Assembly: GCF_038592905.1 (NCBI RefSeq)
Contig: NZ_CP151943.1
Span: 654,001 to 718,000 of the forward strand
Direction of reading: 5' to 3'
Length of the DNA stretch: 64,000 bases
Source of the DNA: Neobacillus sp. FSL H8-0543
Lineage (GTDB): Bacteria; Bacillota; Bacilli; Bacillales; Cytobacillaceae
Both the position numbers and the translations under genes were made by a program. Shown here in pieces: positions 45,190-52,828 of the stretch. The notes below the pieces were generated by a model. The model searched no databases and was not told where the DNA came from. It saw only the letters and a program-made list of their open reading frames with translations. Position 1 is the first letter of the stretch. Every line of letters starts with the position of its first letter.

Positions 45190-46095
45190 ATGATGCTTAA
45201 TTTACCTAATAAAGTAACAATTATTGAGGTTGGTCCACGTGATGGCCTACAAAATGAAAAGAATTTCGTACCTACTGAGTTTAAAAAGCAGTTTATAGCA
45301 GGCTTAAGAAGTGCGGGTCTTGAGGAAATGGAGTTAACTTCATTTGTATCACCAAAGTGGGTGCCGCAGATGGGAGATGCTGCGGAAATTGTTGCTGATT
45401 GTCTTGAACCAAATACCAGGAACTTTGTGCTAGCACCAAACCGAAAAGGTATTGATCGCATCTATATGTCTGAATGCGAAGCGGTTGCCGTATTTGTAGG
45501 TGTCAGTAATAGCTTCAATTTAAAAAATATTAACAAAACTACAAGGGATAGTATGGCGGAACTGAAGCCGATTATATCTGAATTAAAGCAAAAGGATTAT
45601 TTTGTCCGTGCCTGCATTTCTACTGCCTTTTATTGTCCTTATGAGGGAAAAATGACCGAAAATGATACCATTCAGCTTTGTCGCGAATTTGTTGAAGCCG
45701 GTGTGGATGAATTAAGCGTCGCCGATACAATCGGGATGGCATCACCTTCTGAAGCCTATTCTCTCTTTATAACATTAAAAAAGGAATTTCCGAATACGCT
45801 GCTAACAGCACACTTCCATGATACTAGAAAGCTTGCACTAGCAAATATTTTAGCCTCACTTCAGGCTGGAATTGACCGCTTTGATTCTTCTGCTGGCGGT
45901 CTTGGCGGCTGTCCGTTTGCACCGGGTGCTTCTGGTAATGTGGCCACAGAAGATGTTGTATATATGCTTGAACGAATGGGAATCCCTACCGGCGTTGATC
46001 TTAATAAGCTGATGAATGCAATAGAAATTATTCGCCCTCAACTTTCACGGACGATTGATAGCGGCTATTATCGGCTTCATACACAAACGGTATAG
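45190..46095 (+). CDS. Hydroxymethylglutaryl-CoA lyase
   Basis: A 301-residue TIM-barrel lyase: EVGPRDGLQNEKNFVP at the N-terminus (with catalytic R and D), HFHDTRKLALANILASLQAG in the middle and the conserved cysteine loop GGLGGCPFAPGASGN near 237. It splits HMG-CoA into acetoacetate and acetyl-CoA, the last step of leucine breakdown. It is divergent from the thiolase-scoA-scoB operon, which consumes the acetoacetate. GAGGGGGAAA precedes the ATG. It is YngG-like. Confidence 0.93.
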   Translation: MMLNLPNKVTIIEVGPRDGLQNEKNFVPTEFKKQFIAGLRSAGLEEMELTSFVSPKWVPQMGDAAEIVADCLEPNTRNFVLAPNRKGIDRIYMSECEAVAVFVGVSNSFNLKNINKTTRDSMAELKPIISELKQKDYFVRACISTAFYCPYEGKMTENDTIQLCREFVEAGVDELSVADTIGMASPSEAYSLFITLKKEFPNTLLTAHFHDTRKLALANILASLQAGIDRFDSSAGGLGGCPFAPGASGNVATEDVVYMLERMGIPTGVDLNKLMNAIEIIRPQLSRTIDSGYYRLHTQTV

Positions 46096-46170
46096 ATTTT
46101 GGCTTGCATAATCAGGCTCCTATTTATGCATCATATTAGGTGAATCCATTTCAAAGGAGTTTGATTATTC

Positions 46171-46308
46171 ATGAGTCAAAAACGGGATAAGGGCTATAGT
46201 CAAAAGGGAAAAGATTACGCTGAATCAGCAAGTGGAGGCAAGCGGATGATTTCGGCTGAAGAAGTAGAAAAAGCCATTCACCCAACGAAACGCGAAAATG
46301 CTGAATAA
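46171..46308 (+). CDS. Small hydrophilic protein, 45 residues
   Basis: A 45-codon gene with AAAGGAG 11 bases upstream and a strong terminator directly after it. The product (MSQKRDKGYSQKGKDYAESA, then SGGKRMISAEEVEKAIHPTK) is basic and serine/lysine-rich without hydrophobic segments. I recognise no family. The complete transcription unit argues that it is real. Confidence 0.65.
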   Translation: MSQKRDKGYSQKGKDYAESASGGKRMISAEEVEKAIHPTKRENAE

Positions 46309-46320
46309 TAAATGTAACGA

Positions 46321-46349
46321 GCCGCTAAGTAGAGTTAGCGGCTTTTTTT
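46321..46349 (+). terminator. Terminator of the small gene at 46171
   Basis: GCCGCTAA and TTAGCGGC with a 6-base loop and seven T, 12 bases after the stop. Confidence 0.9.
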
Positions 46350-46444
46350 ATGGTAAAATAAGTGACAATAGTAATATACCAAATGTTGGTCGACGATTAC
46401 TATCACTGACATATGCTATAACAAACACTTCAGGAGGTGTTTTT

Positions 46445-47359
46445 GTGAGAAGGGCATTACGGGCTGTGTTTATTTCTTTGCTGTTTACATTGTCCTTAAG
46501 TATATATTTTACAAACCGAATGATGTATATGAAAAAGAAGGATGAGCAGTTTATTTTAAATCGCGAAAAGGAAGCAGGCAGATTTGATCCGGAACAATTC
46601 AAGTCGCTTCCAAAGCGAGAGGTTACGATATCCTCTCCTTTCGGCTACCCCATTAAAGCACTCCTTGTTGAGCCACACCAGTCGAACCGATATATCATCA
46701 TAGCTCATGGTGTAACGGAAACGAAAATTAACTCCATTAAATATATGAATCTTTTCTTAAAGCTCGGATTTAACGCCATTATTTATGACCACAGACGCCA
46801 TGGTGAATCTGGCGGGAAAACAACCAGTTTTGGCCATTATGAAAAGTTTGACTTGAAAGCGATTATTGATTGGCTAAGAAACGAGAAGGGTCCAAGTCTC
46901 AAGCTTGGTATTCATGGCGAATCCATGGGAGCGGCTACGATGCTGTTGTATGCTGGTATGCTTGAGGATGGAGCAGATTTTTATATTGCTGACTGCCCTT
47001 TTTCTGATTTAAAAGAACAACTCACCTATCAGCTTAGAAAAGAATATAAACTGATTCCAAGTTTGTTAATTCCTATTGCGGATCTGATTCTGCGTTTACG
47101 GGACAAATATTCAATCCGTCATGTCTCACCTATTTCAGTGATTGAAAATATTAAACATCCTATTTTGTTTATTCATAGTGAAAACGATGATTTTATTTTG
47201 CCTTCAATGACGAAGGAGCTATACGAGCAAAAACAAGGACCGAAGATGCTTTATCTTGCTGCGAATGGACGTCATGCCCAGTCTTTTAATGAGAATCCGG
47301 AAGATTATATGAGAGTCATTGATGAATTCTTGTTAAAATACATCAATCCTGCTAAGTAA
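46445..47359 (+). CDS. yqkD: Alpha/beta hydrolase YqkD
   Basis: A 304-residue serine hydrolase with an N-terminal membrane anchor (about 5-25, RAVFISLLFTLSLSIYFTN). The nucleophile elbow is GIHGESMGAA, an earlier HG oxyanion region is IIIAHGVTE, and the aspartate and histidine are probably in HSENDDFILP and GRHAQSF. The substrate is unknown. I chose GTG 46445, after AGGAGGTG; the frame opens 147 bases earlier, through the preceding terminator, which cannot be coding. Confidence 0.88.
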   Translation: MRRALRAVFISLLFTLSLSIYFTNRMMYMKKKDEQFILNREKEAGRFDPEQFKSLPKREVTISSPFGYPIKALLVEPHQSNRYIIIAHGVTETKINSIKYMNLFLKLGFNAIIYDHRRHGESGGKTTSFGHYEKFDLKAIIDWLRNEKGPSLKLGIHGESMGAATMLLYAGMLEDGADFYIADCPFSDLKEQLTYQLRKEYKLIPSLLIPIADLILRLRDKYSIRHVSPISVIENIKHPILFIHSENDDFILPSMTKELYEQKQGPKMLYLAANGRHAQSFNENPEDYMRVIDEFLLKYINPAK

Positions 47360-47398
47360 AACGACTAATCTGTGATTTTCGGATTATATCTACAATAT

Positions 47399-47440
47399 AA
47401 AAAACCAGACTGTCCATAATGGGTCAGTCTGGTTTTTCTG
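47399..47440. terminator. Bidirectional terminator between yqkD and yqkB
   Basis: AAAACCAGACTG and CAGTCTGGTTTT make a perfect 12-bp stem around a 12-base loop, with T runs outward on both strands. It overlaps the last codons of yqkB. Confidence 0.85.
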
Positions 47441-47756
47441 TTAGTACGAAGCTCATGTAGCCGTTTAGGATTTGTTGCGGACTCTTTAATTGAAAGCAAT
47501 TAGTTGCCTGAGAAAAATCAATGGTCATTTGTTCATCAAAGAAAACTAGTTTTTCCTTTTCCAGGAAGACCGTTTGATTATTTGTTTCTATACTGATGTC
47601 GTTCGTATCCAGCTCTGGTACAAACCACAGGGCAAATACACCACTTACCGCACAGCCGCATCCCTCAATATCGTACTTTAGCTTTAGATAGCCTGCTCGT
47701 CCGATTGTTCTCTCACTAATTTTCTCTGCCGCTGCTGCTGTTATTGTAATTTCCAT
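47424..47756 (-). CDS. yqkB: YqkB: HesB/IscA-like iron-sulfur biosynthesis family protein
   Basis: A 110-residue protein of the Fe-S biosynthesis (HesB/IscA) fold: MEITITAAAAEKISERTIGR at the start and YDIEGCGCAVSGVFALWFVP in the middle. It keeps a CGC pair but lacks the C-terminal GCGC/CxC motif of A-type carriers, so it may not carry a cluster. The start at 47756 follows AAAAGGGGG. It matches B. subtilis YqkB. Confidence 0.85.
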   Translation of the reverse strand: MEITITAAAAEKISERTIGRAGYLKLKYDIEGCGCAVSGVFALWFVPELDTNDISIETNNQTVFLEKEKLVFFDEQMTIDFSQATNCFQLKSPQQILNGYMSFVLTEKPD

Positions 47757-47893
47757 GTTAATGCCCCCTTTTGCTAGCATACAAATTGTATCATATGTTT
47801 TTATTGCCGTTTATTTTTTAGCTCTTTCTTGCATTTTCCTCCCCTTCCATTTAATCTCAAAGGTATATATACATTTTTTAAGGGGTGTTGGAG

Positions 47894-48100
47894 ATGTCAA
47901 AGATTCAAATCAAAGTAAATGATAATGGTTCACTTCGAATTACAGGCGAGGTGGAATTGATCGATGGTGAAGGCAATGTCTACACAACAAAACCAACATT
48001 TTCACTTTGTCGCTGTGGCTTTTCGAATAACAAACCATTTTGTGATGGCTCTCATAAAGGGAAGTTTGAATCCCAGGTTCGAGTTTCTGCAGAAGATTAG
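47894..48100 (+). CDS. CDGSH-type iron-sulfur protein
   Basis: A 68-residue protein carrying the complete CDGSH signature C39-R-C41-GFSNNKPF-C50-DGSH54, which holds a redox-active, labile [2Fe-2S] cluster with three cysteines and one histidine. The N-terminal part is a beta-strand region (IKVNDNGSLRITGEVEL). The partner is unknown. ATG 47894 lies eight bases after GGGGTG. It is followed at once by a 20-bp hairpin. Confidence 0.9.
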   Translation: MSKIQIKVNDNGSLRITGEVELIDGEGNVYTTKPTFSLCRCGFSNNKPFCDGSHKGKFESQVRVSAED

Positions 48101-48151
48101 GATACAAGAAAGAGCGGCTTTCACTGATGTGAGCCGCTCTTTCTTGTATCC
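48100..48151. terminator. Bidirectional terminator shared by the CDGSH gene and the YolD gene
   Basis: Positions 48100-48119 and 48132-48151 are a perfect 20-bp inverted repeat (GGATACAAGAAAGAGCGGCT on the left) around a 12-base loop. The right arm encodes the last ten residues of the YolD-like protein. T-rich sequence occurs within the stem arm rather than after it. Confidence 0.75.
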
Positions 48152-48477
48152 GTTAGCCGAATGTCTATAACATCCCCAATCGGGATCCGATGTGCCTCAT
48201 CAAAGCGGTCTATGATGCGAAGCCTATGGCCAAGCTCATCCCAGTAGTGGATTTTTCCAATCACGATTTCATACTTATGATTCTGATAGTGGGTAATCGT
48301 AACGAACTGGTCAAATTCAAGTGCTTCAGATAAAGTCTCATTCATCAGTTCAAGCTGCTGCTCATCCATTTCCCTCTTTTCTTCGTATCCATCCTCCTTC
48401 ACCCAATCCCTAAGCATTTTAACATGCTCTGGAAGCATCATTGACGTCCATTTTATCCGTCCGCGGTCACGAATCAT
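48121..48477 (-). CDS. yqjX: YolD-like protein, partner of Y-family polymerase
   Basis: The 118-residue protein has the YolD signature RDRGRIKWTSMMLPEHVKML and the beta-strand stretch VTITHYQNHKYEIVIGKIHY. YolD-like proteins are encoded next to UvrX/YqjW polymerases and are structurally reminiscent of UmuD; a role as polymerase accessory is inferred. GAAAGAGG precedes the ATG. It follows polYB by about 50 bases and shares its SOS control. Confidence 0.87.
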   Translation of the reverse strand: MIRDRGRIKWTSMMLPEHVKMLRDWVKEDGYEEKREMDEQQLELMNETLSEALEFDQFVTITHYQNHKYEIVIGKIHYWDELGHRLRIIDRFDEAHRIPIGDVIDIRLTDTRKSGSHQ

Positions 48478-48502
48478 ACACTTCTACCTCTTTCGATTTT
48501 CT

Positions 48503-48523
48503 TATTGTCTAGCTATAGCGCCC
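48503..48523. repeat. Short dispersed-repeat end
   Basis: TATTGTCTAGCTATAGCGCC shares ATTGTCTAGCT and the following spacing with the reverse complement of the repeat at 28361-28424. It lies in the gap between polYB and the YolD gene. Confidence 0.4.
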
Positions 48524-48525
48524 TT

Positions 48526-49785
48526 TTACCTTTTATGTCCCCCAACAAGTGTGGCTCGATGCTTAGCGGTTCCTGCAGCGGTGTAGGAAACAGCACGCAG
48601 CAGCGATCCTGAGCCGTAACGCCTGCGAATAGAATCAACCACATAGCCGAGCTCCCGTCGCTTAGCAGCACCCATGTCAAAAAGATCGAGCTGCAGCTCG
48701 TGATCATCGACAATATTCCCGATAGCAATCGATATTTGCCTTACCGTTTTTCCTGTATAGTGTTCATTAAATAATTCAAGACAGACACGGTAAAGCTCCA
48801 TTGTCACGTTCGTTGGCTGTTTAATGGTTCTTGAGCGCTGAAAGCCGCCGCCAAGTTCATCCTGGCTGTAGCCAACCCCAAGAGTAATGGTCCTTCCCGC
48901 TTTCCTGCGTGTTCTCGCTCTCCGGGCAACTTCCTCACACATTTCTAAAATTACATGCTTGATTTCCTCTGCCTCTTTATAATCTCTCAAAAGAATTTGG
49001 CTTTTTCCAAAACTGATTTGTCCTTCAATAATTGGTGCTCCCAAATCAGAGAGATCAACTCCCCAGGCATGATAATAAAGCTGATTACCCATGATTCCGA
49101 ATTTCTTTTCCAGCCGTTCTAAATCATAGCGCGCGAGCTGGCCCACAGTGAAAATGCCCATGCCATTTAATGTTTTTTCAACGCGCCTGCCAATTCCCCA
49201 CATTTCTCTAAGCGGTGACACATTCCATAGCTTTGTCTGCACATCTTCATATGTCCATTCAGCAATCCCGTGTTTCTTTGCTTCAAGATCGAGACAAAGC
49301 TTAGCCAACAGCATATTGGGCCCAATCCCAACTGCACACGGCAATTGAAATTCGCGCTCAATATCATCCTTTATTTTTTGCGCAATAGTTGTAGCATCCC
49401 CCCACAGATGACTGGCTCCATCAACTTTAATAAAGCTTTCATCGACGCTATACGTATGAAGTGCTTCTTTCGGTACATAACGATTAAAAACGCGGGTAAT
49501 TTCTGTAGAAATCCGTAAATAAGTTGCCATTTTTGGTTCAACCACTTGAATGCGCGGATCATCAGGAACCTCGAACAGCCGTGAACCCGTTTTGATGCCA
49601 AATTCTTTTTTCATGCGCGGTGAAGCAGCAAGCACGACACTTCCATTCCGGTCTAAATTACCCGCTACAACTAAATAGCAGGTCAAAGGGTCCAGGTCGA
49701 GCATGACAGCCGAACAGCTTGCATAGAAGCTCTTCATGTCGACACATAATATTTTATTTTGCGGTAACGCACTGTAATCGACCAT
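48526..49785 (-). CDS. polYB: Y-family DNA polymerase PolYB (YqjW/UvrX)
   Basis: A 419-residue translesion polymerase of the UvrX/YqjW branch. The catalytic aspartates are in ILCVDMKSFYASCSAVMLDL and YSVDESFIKVDGAS, and the little-finger domain follows after the HhH segment (LNGMGIFTVGQLARYDLERL). It copies past UV and chemical damage in the SOS response. CGGAGG precedes the ATG, and two LexA boxes lie upstream. It is co-transcribed with the YolD-like gene. Confidence 0.93.
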   Translation of the reverse strand: MVDYSALPQNKILCVDMKSFYASCSAVMLDLDPLTCYLVVAGNLDRNGSVVLAASPRMKKEFGIKTGSRLFEVPDDPRIQVVEPKMATYLRISTEITRVFNRYVPKEALHTYSVDESFIKVDGASHLWGDATTIAQKIKDDIEREFQLPCAVGIGPNMLLAKLCLDLEAKKHGIAEWTYEDVQTKLWNVSPLREMWGIGRRVEKTLNGMGIFTVGQLARYDLERLEKKFGIMGNQLYYHAWGVDLSDLGAPIIEGQISFGKSQILLRDYKEAEEIKHVILEMCEEVARRARTRRKAGRTITLGVGYSQDELGGGFQRSRTIKQPTNVTMELYRVCLELFNEHYTGKTVRQISIAIGNIVDDHELQLDLFDMGAAKRRELGYVVDSIRRRYGSGSLLRAVSYTAAGTAKHRATLVGGHKR

Positions 49786-49817
49786 GATTTTTTCCTCCGA
49801 AAATCAACTTTAAATAA

Positions 49818-49831
49818 CGAACATTCGTTCC
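49818..49831. promoter_or_regulatory. LexA (DinR) box 1
   Basis: CGAACATTCGTTCC, read on either strand, fits the Bacillus SOS box CGAACrnrYGTTYC with at most two mismatches. It lies 33 bases ahead of polYB. Confidence 0.8.
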
Positions 49832-49856
49832 TTTTTATTATACTCACTATCTTAAG

Positions 49857-49870
49857 CGAATATGCGTTCG
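49857..49870. promoter_or_regulatory. LexA (DinR) box 2
   Basis: CGAATATGCGTTCG is a second, slightly weaker SOS box (two mismatches), 39 bases from the first and about 100 bases ahead of yqzH. The two may control both divergent genes. Confidence 0.65.
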
Positions 49871-49969
49871 TATTCAATGGAAATTTTTTGACAGATTTCA
49901 TGGTTATGGATTTTTTTCAAAATGATAATTTGGAGAAATAAAGTTATACTTGTGGAGAGGTGCACCTTT

Positions 49970-50164
49970 ATGGAGAAAAAACTAATTATAAAAATGATAA
50001 AAAATTGTTTTAGACAATATTATTCCGAAGTGGATTTGCTACCAATGAGTGAAAAAGATTTAGAGGAACTTGCCTATCGGATTATCAAAATGAAAACAGA
50101 ACAGCCAACAGCGGATTTATACGAGGTCATCAATGATACGGTGTATGAGTTTTTAACGGGATAA
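49970..50164 (+). CDS. yqzH: YqzH family protein
   Basis: A 64-residue helical protein (MEKKLIIKMIKNCFRQYYSE, then ELAYRIIKMKTEQPTADLYE). It matches YqzH, a small SOS-associated protein divergent from yqjW in B. subtilis. The function is unknown. ATG 49970 lies eight bases after GGAGAGGTG; an upstream in-frame start at 49922 has no site. Confidence 0.78.
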   Translation: MEKKLIIKMIKNCFRQYYSEVDLLPMSEKDLEELAYRIIKMKTEQPTADLYEVINDTVYEFLTG

Positions 50165-50287
50165 CTATTATTCATTAATATGAAAAACTTGATGGGAAGC
50201 TGCAATTGTTATCCTGATGTCGGCTAATTCGGACAGGACAAGCTGGTATTGCTAATCGTTGTCTGAATGAGTGGCTTTTTTGATAAC

Positions 50288-50645
50288 ATTAGTCATGAAC
50301 ACTTTATGAGGACCAATTTTTTAATTTTCCTACCAAAGTGGGCTTCATGAACGCTCCATGAGAACCACTTTATCAATTTCCCTTTGAAAGTGGGCTTCAT
50401 GAACGCTCCATGAGAACCACTTTTTCGATTTCCCTTTGAAAGTGGGCTTCATGAACGCTCCATGAGAACCACTTTATCAATTTCCCTTTGAAAGTGGGCT
50501 TCATGAACGCTCCATGAGAACCACTTTATCGATTTTCCTATGAAAGTGGGCTTCATGAACGCTCCATGAGGACCACTTTTTCGATTTCCGTATGAAAGTG
50601 GGCTTCATGAACGCTTCATTAGGACTACTTTTTCGTGGTTCCCGT
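50288..50645. repeat. 52-bp tandem hairpin array, seven units
   Basis: GGGCTTCATGAACGC begins at 50340, 50392, 50444, 50496, 50548 and 50600, exactly every 52 bases; a degenerate first unit (TCATGAAC at 50293) adds a seventh. Each unit holds AAAGTGG ... CTTCATG ... CATGAG ... CCACTTT, an inverted repeat with a 7-bp outer and about 6-bp inner stem, so the array would fold as serial hairpins. There is no open frame over it. It separates yqzH from yqjQ. Confidence 0.95.
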
Positions 50646-50652
50646 TGTTAAA

Positions 50653-51450
50653 CTATTTTTTATTAAAAGCTTTTTTACCGATACGTTCAAATAGCCGCGG
50701 GAAGAGGACATAGACGATACTCCCCATATTCATCCAGCGCGGCAGGTTGATTTCTCTTGTGTTTGTGAGCATGCTCGCAACCACTTTGCCGGCAACATAT
50801 TCCGGTTGAAGTATAAACTTCTGGACATTTTTAACATACGTTCCTTTTTCATCAGCAATATTGAAAAAATTGGTGGCAATTGGGCCGGGATTGACCGATG
50901 TCACCTGGACATTGAAATCACTAAGCTCCATCCTGAGCGCATTCGTATAGCCAAGAACGGCATGCTTGGTAGCTGAATATACACTTGATTTAGGTGTGGC
51001 AATTTTCCCTGCCTGGGAGGCAATATTAATAATATGACCAAGACGGCGCTCACGCATTTTTGGCAAGACCATACTTGTACATGCCATTAGTCCGATAACA
51101 TTTACCTCGAACATCCCTTTGATTTCATCGATTTTCACTTCATGCGCTTCACGGAAAACCCCAAAGCCTGCGTTATTAACAAGAATATCAACATGACCCA
51201 CTACCGAAAAAATCTCTTTAAAGACTTGCTCTATTTTTTCAGTGTCTGATACATCGAGCTGAAAAACATCCACTTTAATCTGATGCTTTTGCAGCAATGC
51301 CGCCTGCAGCTGTTGAAGCTTATCAAGGCTCCGGGCAAGCAAGACAAGGTTGGCCCCGCTAGCTGCACATAGCTTGGCAATTTCGGCGCCAATTCCTCCG
51401 GAAGCACCGGTAATCACAATATTTTTATCCTTTAGTTGATCCTTAACCAT
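50653..51450 (-). CDS. yqjQ: Short-chain dehydrogenase/reductase YqjQ
   Basis: The 265-residue classical SDR has the NAD(P) motif TGASGGIGAEIAKL (about 14-27), NNAGFGV, the catalytic S and YSATK motif in SSVYSATKHAVLGYTNALRM, and PGPIATNFF. The last residues are basic and hydrophobic (LFPRLFERIGKKAFNKK). The substrate is unknown. GGTGAGGTG precedes the ATG. It is divergent from proI. Confidence 0.88.
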   Translation of the reverse strand: MVKDQLKDKNIVITGASGGIGAEIAKLCAASGANLVLLARSLDKLQQLQAALLQKHQIKVDVFQLDVSDTEKIEQVFKEIFSVVGHVDILVNNAGFGVFREAHEVKIDEIKGMFEVNVIGLMACTSMVLPKMRERRLGHIINIASQAGKIATPKSSVYSATKHAVLGYTNALRMELSDFNVQVTSVNPGPIATNFFNIADEKGTYVKNVQKFILQPEYVAGKVVASMLTNTREINLPRWMNMGSIVYVLFPRLFERIGKKAFNKK

Positions 51451-51607
51451 ATTTACACCTCACCATAGCATGTTAAAGGACAGGCTGCTGTTCCTTACTA
51501 CTAATTTCTCCGATAGAGGACGAATAGTCAAGTGACCGACTGTTTCTGATAATATCAAGACAATCCCGACCAAGAAATAAAGAAATAAAAAATTCTGAAA
51601 ATAAACC

Positions 51608-51637
51608 TTGACAAACAGGCTGTTTATCTTGCATAAT
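51608..51637 (+). promoter_or_regulatory. Sigma-A promoter of proI
   Basis: TTGACA and CATAAT separated by 18 bases. The T-box leader starts about 20 bases downstream. Confidence 0.7.
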
Positions 51638-51660
51638 CACAAGTAAAATTTGATTCGTTA

Positions 51661-51902
51661 AAAGCGATGAATAAGGCCAGTAAATGATCAATGGCAAAAG
51701 AGAATGAAGTCCATAGGCTGAAAGACTTCATCGCCCGCTTAATCATTGAACCCTACCTTAGGAGCACTTAGGAAAACCTAGCGCATATCCGGCGTTATCG
51801 GAGTTGAGTAAACCTTAGTTGCATTAATTAAGGTTAATGAAGGTGGTACCACGGAAGCTAGACCTTTCGTCCTTTACGGATGAATGGTCTTTTTGTTTTT
51901 TA
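51661..51902 (+). promoter_or_regulatory. T-box riboswitch (proline) ahead of proI
   Basis: Stem I opens with AAAGCGATGAATAAGGCCAG. The likely specifier loop is GAACCCTACC (CCT at 51752-51754, a proline codon). The T-box core AAGGTGGTACCACGG is at 51840-51854. The terminator stem AGACC...GGTCT with TTTTTGTTTTTT follows at 51860-51902. Uncharged tRNA-Pro should stabilise the antiterminator and switch on proI. Confidence 0.93.
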
Positions 51903-51921
51903 ATAGAAGGAGGCTGGCGAT

Positions 51922-52767
51922 ATGAAAAAATTAGCAATCATTGGTGCAGGTTCAATGGCTGAAGCGTTAATTTCAGGAATTCTCGAAAAAGATTTAATTG
52001 ATAAAAATAATCTATGGGTTACAAATCATTCGAATGAAACACGGTTAGCCAACCTTCGGGAGAAATATGGTATCCAAAGCACCTATGATTTAGAAGAGCT
52101 TTTTGAAGAAGCAGATATTATCCTTTTGGCAATGAAGCCAAAGGATGCAGCAACAGCCATTCAATCCATTCGTGAGCATTTGAAGGCACATATGCTCATT
52201 GTCTCAGTTTTAGCTGGAGTATCAATCAGTACAATTGAACTGCTAGCAAAAAAGCCGCTGGCAGTTGTTCGGTCGATGCCAAACACTTCCGCAGCGGTAG
52301 GTAAATCAGCAACAGCTGTTGCCATCAATGAACGCGTTTCCCTAAGCCAAATTGAAACAACAAAAAAACTTTTCGGAACAGTCGGCCTGACCTCCTTTGT
52401 TGAGGAAGAGCAGTTAGATGCCGTAACAGGTCTTTCTGGAAGTGGCCCTGCCTATATCTATTATCTGATCGAGGCAATGGAAAAAAGTGCGGTTGAGGTT
52501 GGGCTCGATAAGCAAATGGCTAGTGAATTGATTGTGCAAACGCTGCTTGGGGCAGCAGAGATGGTAAAGAAATCCAGTAAGTCCTCCACGCAATTACGTA
52601 AAGAGGTAACGAGCCCTGGCGGAACAACAGAGGCCGGGATTCAAATCCTTGAGCAACATGGGGTTCAGCAGGCATTCATTTCCTGTATTAAAGCGGCCAC
52701 GGCCCAATCAAAAAAAATGGGGACGGCATTAAGTACACTGCTTGAAGTCAGCGAACAGCCTTCATAA
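51922..52767 (+). CDS. proI: Pyrroline-5-carboxylate reductase ProI
   Basis: A 281-residue NAD(P)H-dependent enzyme making proline from pyrroline-5-carboxylate. The dinucleotide motif is GAGSMAEALI (8-17), with VRSMPNTSAAVGKSATAV in the middle and the family signature LRKEVTSPGGTTEAGIQILE near 226-245. GAAGGAGG precedes the ATG. A proline T-box controls it, which in B. subtilis marks proI. Confidence 0.95.
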   Translation: MKKLAIIGAGSMAEALISGILEKDLIDKNNLWVTNHSNETRLANLREKYGIQSTYDLEELFEEADIILLAMKPKDAATAIQSIREHLKAHMLIVSVLAGVSISTIELLAKKPLAVVRSMPNTSAAVGKSATAVAINERVSLSQIETTKKLFGTVGLTSFVEEEQLDAVTGLSGSGPAYIYYLIEAMEKSAVEVGLDKQMASELIVQTLLGAAEMVKKSSKSSTQLRKEVTSPGGTTEAGIQILEQHGVQQAFISCIKAATAQSKKMGTALSTLLEVSEQPS

Positions 52768-52828
52768 ATTGGATGTTTCACCGCTATTACAGTAAACTAG
52801 GAAAAAAAGGCACAGGGAAGTGTAAGGA

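Noticed and set aside
46298..46444. N-terminal extension of YqkD
   Set aside because: It would be translated through the terminator hairpin of the previous gene; AGGAGG stands before GTG 46445.
50288..50645. CRISPR array
   Set aside because: The whole 52-bp unit is conserved, with no unique spacers between shorter repeats, and no cas genes lie nearby.
51473..51697. Open frame of 74 codons on the minus strand
   Set aside because: It overlaps the proI promoter and T-box leader on the opposite strand and has no ribosome binding site.
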